From assembly GCA_963823535.1 (NCBI GenBank), contig CAWGLZ010000006.1:248001-312000 (forward strand): 64,000 nucleotides of DNA. Reading direction: 5' to 3'. Positions 9,179-17,924 of this stretch are shown here, in pieces (the stretch's first letter is position 1; every line of letters starts with the position of its first letter). Source of the stretch: RPQJ01 sp963823535 (lineage in GTDB: Bacteria; Pseudomonadota; Gammaproteobacteria; Steroidobacterales; Steroidobacteraceae). The notes beneath the pieces are model-generated. The model had not been told where the DNA came from and did no database searches. It was given only the letters and a program-made list of their open reading frames with translations. The translations under genes and the position numbers were made by a program.

Positions 9179-11708
9179 TTACGACGACTCCGGGATCCGG
9201 TACAGGTTGCCGTCATTGCGCTGTTCGTACAAGCGCGGCAGGAAGTACGGCAGCAGGCCGACCTCCTCGACCTGGTGGCGCTTCCATTCGCGCAGCATTC
9301 CCTCGCTGAAGACGAACCGCCGCAGCAGTGCATTGACCCACGGCCCGACGAGCGGCCAGTCCACGCCGATGACCGTGTCGACGACGTAGGTCGCGCCCTG
9401 CGCCGACAGACCCCACTCGTGGCGAATCTCGCCAAAGCTCATGCCCGCGAGCCGCGGCCGGCTGACGAAGCGGCTCGTAGAGAGTTCGATCACGCGCGCA
9501 GCGCCTTCGCTGTCGTACGGTCCGAACCACTCGTAGCGCGCCACGATGCTGCCGGCGCCGACACCGGGCCGTCCGTCCGCCGCCGGCGCCTCGAGCCAGA
9601 TGCGACCGTGCTCGGTGGGATGGAACAGGTGATAGAGCGGCCGCAGCGCACCGTCGAACTCGACCTGCCCGATCGGCAGCACGCGATACCACCAGGCCAG
9701 CATCTCGGGCGTCACGCCCTGCAGCGGCCGGTGCTCGATCGTCAGGTGGATGCGGCCGTCGGGCAGGATTTCGTGCGCCGTCACCGCCTGGCTCGCGTCC
9801 GGCAAGGGCCACGGAATGCGCCGCGGTGGATCGTGCCTGGGATTCGCGGGCAGCGCGAAGGCGATCAGGTGGTCGCCGGTGCCGCGGTTGTACATGGCGT
9901 GCCCGCCGGCGTTGATGAGCACGTACTGCCGCCCGTCGAGCGTGTAGCTCATGGGCGTCGCCGTCGCGTCGACCGGCAGCGTGTAGGTCCACAGCTGACG
10001 GCCGTCGCGGACGTCGAACGCGCGGAACTGCCGGTCCATGGTGGCACCGATGAAGAACACGCCGCCGTCGGTCACGAGACCGCCGCCGAGATTGGGCGTG
10101 CCCCAGTTGATGTGCCAGGGCAGCGGGAAGGGCCCCATCTCGTGCACCGAGCCGAGCGGCGCCTCCCAGGCGATGCGACCGTCCGCGAGGTCCACCGCCA
10201 CCAGCTTGCCCCAGGGCGGCGCCGTGCACGGAATGCCGAGTGGCGACAGCAACGGCCCGACCGCCAGCGTGTACGGCGTGCCCTGCATCGTCACGTACAT
10301 CGTCTTCTGGCCGGCCACCGGATGGTCCTGCCCGGTGGCGGCGACCGTGCCCCGCATGAGCTGCGCGACGAACGGCGCGGCGTTGACGTTCACGATCAGG
10401 CGCTGCTGCCGCGGCGACAGCGCACCGCCGCCCCAGTTGGCACCACCGAGGCTGCCGGGGAACAGCAGCGTCGGCCGCTCGGCCAGCGGCGTGAAGATCC
10501 CCTCGTTGTGAAGACCACCGATGGCGTCGCGGCAACGCCTGCGGTCCCAGGGCGTCAGGCCCCAGGCATCCTCGGGCGCCAGGCGCACGGGCAGCAGGGG
10601 TGGCGGCTGCACCGGGAACGGCTGCGTCGGCCAGGCCTGCTCGCCGGGAAGGGTGCTGGCAGGTACGTCGCGTTCCTGCACCGGCAGCAGCGGCGTGCCA
10701 TCGCGCCGGTCGAGCACGAAGACAAAGCCCTGCTTGCTCACCTGCGCCAGGGCGGGCACGCGACGACCGTCGGCCGCCTGCCAGTCGAACAGCACCGGCT
10801 GCGCCGGCGTGTCGTAGTCCCACAGGTCGTGGTGCACCAGCTGGAAGGACCACTCCACCGCGCCGCTGGCCAGTCGCAGCGCGACCACGGAGTTGGCGTG
10901 CGACGTTCGTCCCCGGTCGCAGGCCGCCGTAATAGTCGGGCGACGGTGCGCCGGTGGGCACGAACACCAGGTCGCGGTCGGCATCCACCGACAGCGGCGC
11001 CCAGGCATTGGCGGCGCCGGTACCGCTGGCACCCCCGAGGGGATCGAACGTCCAGCGCGACTCGCCGGTCACGGCGTCGTACGCAGCGACGAGACCACGG
11101 GGGGCCTCCGCGTAGGCGAAATCGATCACCGACGAGCCCACGACCACGACGCCGTTCGCCACGGCCGGCGGCGAACTCGAGCCGACCTCCTCCAGCCCGT
11201 AGCGTTCGTGCTCCACGAGCGTCACCACGCCGCCCGCCCCGAAGCCGGTGCAGCGCTGGCCATCCCGCGCGTCGAGTGCGATCAGGCGACGGTCGCCCGT
11301 CACCGTGTAGAGGCGGTATCGACAGGCGCCCTGGGCGTCGGGTTCGGGCATTTCCGCATACGCCACGCCGCGGCAGCGATACGGACGCTCGCTGTCGCGC
11401 CGCAACTGCGGGTCATGGCTCCAGCGTTCGCGACCGCTGCGCGGGTCGAGCGCGATGACGCGGTTGAACGGCGTGCAGTAGACGAGATGCTCGCCCGCCT
11501 CGGGCGGCAGCAGGATCGGCGTGGCCTGCGCCGACACGCTGGAGGGCGGGCCCTCCTTCGCGGCCATGTCGCCGTTGCGGTGCGACCAGACCGGCTCGAG
11601 CTGCCCGACGTTGTCGGGCGTGACCTGCACGGACGGGCTGTGGTGCCAGCCGTACGGATCACCTGTGACACCCGCAGATTGCGCGGCGGAAGGCCCGAAC
11701 AGCAGCAA
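9179..11708 (-). pseudogene. PQQ glucose-dehydrogenase-type quinoprotein fused to a PhlG-like domain, interrupted by a frameshift
   Basis: Two adjoining frames join at about 10905-10935 to give one protein of roughly 840 residues. The first part (VTGDPYGWHHSP...DYYGGLRPGTN) and the second (SHANSVVALR...) are consecutive pieces of a membrane-GDH-type PQQ propeller; one surplus base near AACGTCGCAC breaks the frame. The last 190 residues are not propeller. They contain LFHPTEH, ARYEWFG and KRHQVEEVG, the pattern of zinc ligands (His, Glu, His-x3-Glu) of the DAPG hydrolase PhlG family. The apparent start is TTG 11708. The expected signal peptide (VTWAAAT then LLLFGPSAAQS) is also split by one base just upstream. 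Either a recent pseudogene or a gene with sequencing indels. Confidence 0.7.
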
Positions 11709-11874
11709 GCGTCGCGGCCGCCCACGTCACGACCGTCAATGGTGTCGAAATGATGTCGAGCAGGACTGTCTTGAACACGGGATCGGGCCGACCTCGCCCG
11801 GGACACGGCGTCCGCAGCATAGCGGACCCGCGGGAAATGTCGTATACAGTGGTGGAAAGGGAGGGGAAACACCC

Positions 11875-12271
11875 ATGTTCATCAAGAAGTCGATGCTGCT
11901 CAGCCTGGCCGCCTGCGTTGGATTGGCGTCACTGGCGACGAACGCCGACGCGTGCACGCCGAACCCGGATCGGGGTCCGATCATGGTGTCGGCCGGCGCG
12001 GACGGTAACCCGGTCGTGGAACCGGATACCGTGACGGCCTGTGTCGGTGAAACGCTGCGCTGGGTGTTTCGCGGGTCGACCGCGAAGGAGTTCGCGGTGG
12101 CCTTCACGGAGCGCGGAGGATTCTCCGTTCGATTGGGATCGGCAGACGGGCGCCACCGTGACCGGGACGGTCAAGGCGGGGGCGGCCAAGGACAACGCGC
12201 GCACCGAGTACGCCTACGACGTCGAACTCGACGGCCAGCCGATGGACCCGAAGATCATCATCGAGCCTTAA
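11875..12271 (+). pseudogene. small exported protein, frameshifted
   Basis: Starts at ATG 11875 after a GGGAGGGG ribosome site. A signal peptide (MFIKKSMLLSLAACVG..., cleavage after about residue 26) is followed by VEPDTVTACVGETLRWVF, and then the frame is lost. One surplus base near 12118 (GGAGGATTC) shifts into the frame reading DSPFDWDRQTG and ending PMDPKIIIEP at 12271. The repaired product would be about 131 residues, possibly a cupredoxin-like or Ig-like periplasmic fold, but no family is recognised. The stop is followed at once by a REP sequence. Confidence 0.5.
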
Positions 12272-12272
12272 G

Positions 12273-12296
12273 CGGTGCCGGTGTTACGGTTTCGGT
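12273..12296 (+). repeat. REP sequence, copy 1 (plus a degenerate half-copy)
   Basis: The core GTGCCGGTGTTACGGTTTCG is directly after the frameshifted small gene and about 145 bp before the RAYT transposase. A second, shorter relative (GCTACGGTTTCAGTT) is at 12341-12355. Inverted copies lie at 13324-13343 and 16137-16162. Confidence 0.75.
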
Positions 12297-12440
12297 TCGG
12301 GGGCGAAACGGTCTGACATCTGCCGGTCATCGACGTCGGAGCTACGGTTTCAGTTAGTGCGCAAGCCGGACTGATTCGCAGCAGGCATCGCCGTTCCCCA
12401 TCGGTCACGATCGACCGATCATTCGTGCGGGGAACGTCCG

Positions 12441-13310
12441 ATGCCGCGCCAGCGTCGCGTCCACGTGCCGGGCGGCCTCTATCACGCCGTGCTACGTGGC
12501 AATCACCGACAGGCCATCTTCGCCGACGGCGATGATTACCGTTGCTTCGAGGAGATCGTCGCGCGGGCGCTGGAACGCTACGGCGCCAGCCTGTTCGCCT
12601 ACTGCTGGATGACGAACCACGTCCACCTGGCGATCCGGGTCGCCGAGGCGCCGCTCGGCGCGGTCATGAGCATCGTCGCCTCGCGTTACGCCCGCGCGAA
12701 GCAGCGCAGCCTCGCGACCACCGGTCACCTGTTCGAGCGCCGCTACCGGGCGCGGCTGATCGATGCGGACCGCTACCTGCTGGCCCTGGTGCGCTACATC
12801 CACCTCAACCCGGTCCGTGCGCACATGGTGACCGATCCGCGGGACTACCCCTGGAGCAGCCATCGCGCCTACCTCGGTGCCCCGCGCCCGGACTGGCTGC
12901 GCATCGACGCGGTGCTGGGCGTGCTCGGCACGTCGGCGGACACCGCCCGGACGGCCTACCGACAATTCATGAACGCCGTTCCGGACGATGCGGCGCGTGA
13001 CGCGATCACGCTGGCTACGCGACCCGGGCCGGCGCAAGGCGGCGGGACCGAACCGCCCGCGCCGGCACCCTCACCGACCCGCCGGAGCGTGCCGCGCAGC
13101 GTGGATGCGATCGCTACGGAAGTTGCGGCCGAACACGGCGTTGCGGTCGACGACGTCCTGTCGAGGCGCCGCCACCCCGCGCTCGTGCGGGCGCGCACGG
13201 AGATCGCGCAACGGGCGCTGCTCGAAGGCGCCGCGAACCTGTCGCAGGTCGCCCGTTACCTGAACCGCGCGCCGTCGACGCTGAGCGGTCGGCTCCTCGG
13301 CCAGCGTTGA
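12441..13310 (+). CDS. REP-associated tyrosine transposase (RAYT, Y1 family)
   Basis: 289-residue single-strand transposase. The Y1 domain spans about residues 5-150 with the HUH metal motif NHVHL (His60, His62) and the catalytic tyrosine region RYIHLNPVRA (Tyr119). A Pro-rich linker is followed by a C-terminal helix-turn-helix of the DnaA domain IV type (about 215-289, ending LNRAPSTLSGRL). RAYTs mobilise REP palindromes as single strands. Matching REP sequences flank this gene on both sides, and a third copy lies 2.8 kb away. The gene looks intact. Its last 55 bases overlap the reading frame of the secreted protein on the other strand. Confidence 0.88.
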   Translation: MPRQRRVHVPGGLYHAVLRGNHRQAIFADGDDYRCFEEIVARALERYGASLFAYCWMTNHVHLAIRVAEAPLGAVMSIVASRYARAKQRSLATTGHLFERRYRARLIDADRYLLALVRYIHLNPVRAHMVTDPRDYPWSSHRAYLGAPRPDWLRIDAVLGVLGTSADTARTAYRQFMNAVPDDAARDAITLATRPGPAQGGGTEPPAPAPSPTRRSVPRSVDAIATEVAAEHGVAVDDVLSRRRHPALVRARTEIAQRALLEGAANLSQVARYLNRAPSTLSGRLLGQR

Positions 13311-13819
13311 ATCGCGGGTTTCCGCAACCGTAACACCGGCACCTTCAACCGAACGCACCGAAACTGCACACCCCCGTCGTAGTCCACGCGGGGCATGCCG
13401 TTCGCATCGGTGCTTATCCGAAACCGCCATGTCTCGCGGAATTGCCTGCCCCCGTCGAGCGGCTGCCATGGAACCTGGACATTGAAGCCCTCGTTAGACT
13501 GGGCTCCACTGGTGTTCGCGACCCAGGGCGAGGGCCCGTGCCGCGTATACCAGGTCCGGCCGGTGACCAGGCCAATGGAGACCCCTTCGATGAACCAGTT
13601 CAGGACCTGGTGCACACCACCGCTCGGGGTCTCGATCGTATGCGTGCGCTGGGTGACTGTAATGTCATGTCGAATCCCCTCGCCCAGGCACTCCACGTAG
13701 TCGTGGACTTCAGGGTATGGAAACTGAATCTCCTCGATGCCGTTGCCGGCAAACCCATCGCAAGGCATGGCGAGCAGGAGCGGCATGGCCATTGATGCAA
13801 TCCGCAATTTGACGTTCAT
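13256..13819 (-). CDS. exported protein with 3' end replaced by REP/RAYT sequence
   Basis: Start at 13819 behind GGGAGAG, with a clear signal peptide (residues 1-23, ending GFAG). The body (NGIEEIQFPYPEVHDYVECLGEG...) looks like a small beta-rich secreted protein with two cysteines; no family is recognised. The last 30 or so residues (KVPVLRLRKP onward) are encoded by the inverted REP copy and by the antisense of the transposase 3' end. The native C-terminus has therefore probably been lost or displaced. It is divergent from the decayed winged-helix regulator at 13908, which may once have controlled it. Confidence 0.6.
   Translation of the reverse strand: MNVKLRIASMAMPLLLAMPCDGFAGNGIEEIQFPYPEVHDYVECLGEGIRHDITVTQRTHTIETPSGGVHQVLNWFIEGVSIGLVTGRTWYTRHGPSPWVANTSGAQSNEGFNVQVPWQPLDGGRQFRETWRFRISTDANGMPRVDYDGGVQFRCVRLKVPVLRLRKPAIQRWPRSRPLSVDGARFR
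13324..13343 (-). repeat. REP sequence, copy 2 (inverted)
   Basis: GCAACCGTAACACCGGCACC is the inverted counterpart of the REP upstream of the RAYT gene. The two copies flank the transposase with opposite orientation, the usual RAYT arrangement. Confidence 0.75.
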
Positions 13820-13907
13820 GAGACTCTCCCGTGAGATTCGGTCAGCTTTTGTGCTCGGGATTGAGCAGGCGCCCGGTTGACCGACCAGTTGCCCAGCTTC
13901 ACGATAG

Positions 13908-15420
13908 GTGCGGGCCGCGGGAAAGACTTCAGAACGGAAAGTCGCACTATGGATTACTGAAATCGGGGCCGGCAGCCGGCCATTGGCCACCCACGATCCG
14001 CAACGGGAATGCAACCTTGCCCATCAGCGATTCGTCTTCGGAGAATTCGAGGTCGATCCGCAACGCGGCTGTCTGACGCGTCGCGGCGAGGAAATCGCAC
14101 TGCGGCCAAAATCCTACGGCGTGCTCCTCTACCTGCTGAAGCATGCCGGCCGACTGGTGCCCCGGGAGGAAATGCTGGCTGCGGTCTGGCCCGGGCAGGT
14201 GGTCACCGACGATTCCATCGCCCAGTGCCTGATCGAGCTGCGCCGGGCGCTGGGCGACGACACGCGCACGATGATCCGGACGGTGCCGCGCCGCGGCCTG
14301 ATTTTCGACGCTCCGGTCCGCCTGGAGGAAGCGGCGGCGCCGCCACCGCACCAGGTGCCTTGGTGGGCGCGGCACCACTGGATGCCGGCCGTCGCCGTCG
14401 CCGCCGTCGCGACCGCGTTGATCTGGTGGGTGGCGGTCCAGCGGCCCTCGAAACCTCGGGCAAGGCGGTGGTCACGGTACCCGTGACCCGCTCCATTGCA
14501 GTGCTGCGCTTCACCGACCTGAGTCCGGCGGGCGATCAGACGGCTCGCGGACGGCCTCAGCGAGGAAATCATGCACCGGGTTGCGCAGAGCCCGTCGCTG
14601 CGGGTAATCGCGCGTGCCTCATCGTCGCGGTCGAGGGACAGCGTCGCCGCGATCGCGAAGCAACTCGGTGTGTCGCACGTCCGGGAGGGGAGCCTGCGCA
14701 GGCACGGCGACGCCGTTCGCGTCACCGCCCAGCTCGTCGATGCGGCGACAGGCCTGTCGTCGGTCGAGGACCTATGACCGCGAACTCGTCGACATGCTCG
14801 CCTGCCGGAAGCGATCGCCCACTCGGTGGCGATTTCGCTCGAGGCGAGCCTGACCGATCCGCAGACCGAGCCGGACATCGACCCGCGCGCCATGGCGGTA
14901 CCTCGAAGGGCGCCACTTCTCCTCCGCCGTGCCGAGGGCGACTGGCCAAGGCAGGGAGTCCTACAGGAGGCGGTGATCAGCCCCCGGCATGCGCGCGCGT
15001 GGGCCGGCCTGGCGGCAATGCCACCGCGGGCTATTTTCAACCTGGATTTCTCAAGGCCGGTACTGCTGAACGACAGGCGTCGAGTCCAGCCAGCCGGCGC
15101 AGGCGCTGAGGTTCGCCGGGACTGCGAAGTGCACTCCGGGCGGCGCAGCACGACCTCCTGAACGGCGGGGCCGCCCACTGGAGCTCGCCCACATCGACCG
15201 GCTCGATTGCGTAACTGGTTCGGCGTGCACTGGTGACGGTGCGCAAGACGGGTCGAAGAAGGTAGATTCCCGGGTGCGCGCGAGATCCAGCACGATCCGC
15301 TCAACCTCGTCCTGCGGAGTACCGGGTGCAGTTCCTGATCCAGGCGCAAGATGCCGAGGCCGCACAGGTGGGCCGACGAGGCCAGCACGATGCTTGCCGG
15401 TTGCTTCAAACCGGCGGCTC
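13908..15420 (+). pseudogene. decayed winged-helix / FlgO-like / TPR regulator
   Basis: The 5' part is intact: an OmpR/CadC-type DNA-binding domain (VFGEFEVDPQRG, LRPKSYGVLLYLLKHAGRLV, VWPGQVVTDDSIAQCL, VPRRGLIF) and a membrane helix (MPAVAVAAVATALIWWVAV). After about 14470 the frame changes repeatedly: SIAVLRFTDLSPAGDQ, then LSEEIMHRVAQSPSLRVIARASSS and VSHVREGSLRRHGDAVRVTAQLVDA, then short TPR-like pieces (HARAWAGLAAM, DPLNLVLR) in different frames to about 15400. Four or more indels make it a pseudogene. It is a relative of the intact 671-residue protein at 38295-40310. The true start is uncertain. Confidence 0.75.
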
Positions 15421-16107
15421 AAGGGTCTGTCGCGCTCGTGCGATCGGCGCGGCGAGCGGCCAGGCGGCAGCGACTCGATAGTGAATTCGGAGGGCGGGAG
15501 CGATTCAGATGCCACGTTCTCATTGTGGGGTCGTGAGGTCCGGGCTGCTGCCCGCAACCTTAGCCCAGGAGCGGCCACCCAGACGAGTACTGCCGCGGGG
15601 CGATTCGCTGCAAGCGCGCTATTTCGAATCAGGATTTCTCAAGGCCGAACTGCCTGAACGGAAGGCGATCGACGAGAACCCGTCTTTCGTCGCCGGATGA
15701 GCCATGTTGATCGCCCCTCTTCGAGCGGAATTCTCTGCCGGCGCACCCGCCGCGGGCGGCACCCGGGCCTTTCCAGCCATCCCGATCGGGTAGGCCGGTG
15801 AGCTGACGCCCACCGACGTCCCACATCATCGCACGTGCGATTCCGCATACGGCGGTTCCAGTCGCTTCATAGATCGCGCGTGGCTCTCTACTCATGGAAG
15901 GTTCGGCCTTTCGCGGCGGACATGAACTGCGCAGCTACCATGACCTCTGCTGACTTCTGGCGATCCATACCGACACCTCCCGATACCGGTCGCACGGGGC
16001 CACAGGGTATTTGCGCACCTTGTGTCACGCTCACGCGCGTCGGATCTACGCCACGGCGCTCCGTCCTTTCACCTCCAAGAGGGTGCGCCCTGCCGGGCCA
16101 ACCAAGA
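15421..16107. other. gene-free stretch with a short repeat
   Basis: No convincing gene was seen on either strand. A 50-base segment at 15618-15667 (containing GGATTTCTCAAGGCCG) resembles one at 15030-15078 inside the decayed regulator, suggesting a duplicated or inserted scrap. The rest has mixed codon character with many stops. Confidence 0.4.
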
Positions 16108-16131
16108 AAAAGCCCGCTTTCGCGGGGCTTC
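16108..16131 (-). terminator. terminator-like hairpin
   Basis: AAGCCCGC-TTTC-GCGGGGCTT forms an 8 bp stem with one bulge. Read on the minus strand it is followed by TTTTTCTTGG, so it would end leftward transcription. No leftward gene ends here now; the REP copy begins five bases away. Confidence 0.4.
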
Positions 16132-16136
16132 TCCGT

Positions 16137-16162
16137 GTTACCGAAACCGTAACACCGGCACC
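16137..16162 (-). repeat. REP sequence, copy 3
   Basis: GAAACCGTAACACCGGCACCG matches the REP copies flanking the RAYT gene, in the inverted orientation, 50 bp upstream of the ABC-F start. Confidence 0.7.
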
Positions 16163-16212
16163 GTTACCCCGCTAAGATGCCGCCCCCCCGGCACCCACAT
16201 CCCCGGACCACC

Positions 16213-17817
16213 GTGCTCTCCACGACCAATCTCGCCATCCAGTTCGAAGCCAAGCCGCTGTTCGAACACGTCTCGGTCAAGTTCTCCGACGGCAACCGCT
16301 ATGGCCTGATCGGCGCGAACGGCTGCGGCAAGTCGACGCTGATCAAGATCCTCGGCGGCGATCTCGAGCCAAGCGCCGGCGAGGTCGTGCTGCAGGCGGG
16401 CATGCGCATGGGCAAGCTGAACCAGAACCAGTTCGCCTACGAGGACGATCGCGTGCTGGACGTGGTGATGCAGGGCCATGCGGAAATGTGGCACGCGATG
16501 CGGGAACGCGACCGCATCTACGCGGACCCCGAGGCAACGGACAGCGACTACATGCGGGCCGCCGAGCTCGAGGGGAAATTCGCGGAATACGACGGCTATA
16601 CCGCCGAGGCGCGCGCCGGCGCCATCCTCATCGACGCGGGCATCGACGAGTGGCGCCACGACCTCACGATGCGCGAGGTGCCGCCGGGCCTCAAGCTGCG
16701 CGTGCTGCTCGCGCAGGCCCTGTTCTCGCGCCCCGACGTGCTGCTGCTGGACGAGCCGACCAACAACCTCGACATCCACTCGATCGGCTGGCTCGAGCGG
16801 GCGCTCAACGACTACGACGCCACCATGGTCATCATCAGCCACGACCGGCACTTCCTGAACCAGGTGTGCACGCACATCGCCGATCTCGATTACCAGCAGC
16901 TCAAGATCTACCCCGGCAACTACGACGACTTCATGCTCGCCTCCGTGCAGGCCCGGCAGCGCGTCGAGGCCTCGAACGCCAAGGCCAAGGCGCAGATCTC
17001 GGACCTGCAGGAGTTCGTGCGGCGCTTTTCGGCGAACGCCTCCAAGGCACGGCAGGCCACCTCGCGGCGGCGGCAGATCGAGAAGATCAAGCTCGAGGAG
17101 GTGCGACCCTCGTCGCGGCAGAACCCATACATCCGCTTCGAGCAGGCGAAGAAGCTGTACCGCTCGGCCGTGACCGTCGAGGGCCTGGCCTTTCGCTACC
17201 CCGGGGCGGACGCTGACGTGTTCGCGGGCCTGAGCTTCAACATCGAAGCCGGCCAGCGCGTGGCCATCATCGGCCCGAATGGCATCGGCAAGACCACGCT
17301 GATGCGCTGCCTCGCCGGCGACCTGACACCGACGCACGGCAGCGTCAGCTGGGTGGAGAACGCACAGCCCGGCTACATGCCGCAGGATCCGCAGGCCGAG
17401 TTCGAATCGAAGATGGACCTGTTCAGCTGGATGTCCACGTGGACCGGCAAGGCCGACGACGACCAGCTGGTGCGCGCCACGCTCGGGCGACTGCTGTTCT
17501 CGGGCGACGAAACGAAGAAGTCCGTCAAGGTGCTGTCGGGCGGCGAGAAGGGCCGCATGATGTACGGCAAGCTGATCCTCACCAAGCCCAACGTCATGCT
17601 CATGGACGAGCCCACCAACCACATGGACATGGAGACGATCGAGTCGCTGCAGATCGGCCTGGAGAAGTATCCGGGCACGCTCATCTTCGTATCACACGAC
17701 CGCGAGTTCGTCGGCAGCCTCGCGACGCGCGTAATCGAGCTGCGGCCCGACGGAAGCGTCGCCGACTTCACCGGCACGTACGACGAATACCTCGACGCCC
17801 AGGGCCTGGAGTCGTAG
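16213..17817 (+). CDS. ybiT: ABC-F translation-factor ATPase, YbiT type
   Basis: 534 residues with two ABC ATPase domains and no membrane segments. The first Walker A is GANGCGKST (34-42) with its Walker B LLLDEPTNNLD. The second, GPNGIGKTT, lies at about residue 350 with LSGGEKGRMMYGK and MDEPTNHMD. The linker between the domains has the YbiT-like run VRRFSANASKARQATSRRRQIEKIKLEE. ABC-F proteins bind the ribosomal E site and modulate elongation. The start at GTG 16213 gives the normal YbiT N-terminus; ATG 16177 would add a proline/histidine-rich tail without a ribosome site. Confidence 0.92.
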   Translation: MLSTTNLAIQFEAKPLFEHVSVKFSDGNRYGLIGANGCGKSTLIKILGGDLEPSAGEVVLQAGMRMGKLNQNQFAYEDDRVLDVVMQGHAEMWHAMRERDRIYADPEATDSDYMRAAELEGKFAEYDGYTAEARAGAILIDAGIDEWRHDLTMREVPPGLKLRVLLAQALFSRPDVLLLDEPTNNLDIHSIGWLERALNDYDATMVIISHDRHFLNQVCTHIADLDYQQLKIYPGNYDDFMLASVQARQRVEASNAKAKAQISDLQEFVRRFSANASKARQATSRRRQIEKIKLEEVRPSSRQNPYIRFEQAKKLYRSAVTVEGLAFRYPGADADVFAGLSFNIEAGQRVAIIGPNGIGKTTLMRCLAGDLTPTHGSVSWVENAQPGYMPQDPQAEFESKMDLFSWMSTWTGKADDDQLVRATLGRLLFSGDETKKSVKVLSGGEKGRMMYGKLILTKPNVMLMDEPTNHMDMETIESLQIGLEKYPGTLIFVSHDREFVGSLATRVIELRPDGSVADFTGTYDEYLDAQGLES

Positions 17818-17924
17818 TCCGGGACCTACGCCAAAGGCATAGTTTCCGGCCAGGGACGTTTGCCTGCGCCTGCGTGGGCATCCAGGGCCTGTGCCAGCGC
17901 CGCGGCCGGGCGACCGTTGACCGC

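Noticed and set aside
16138..17622. 494-codon open frame on the minus strand
   Set aside because: Antisense to the ABC-F ATPase, whose Walker motifs are complete.
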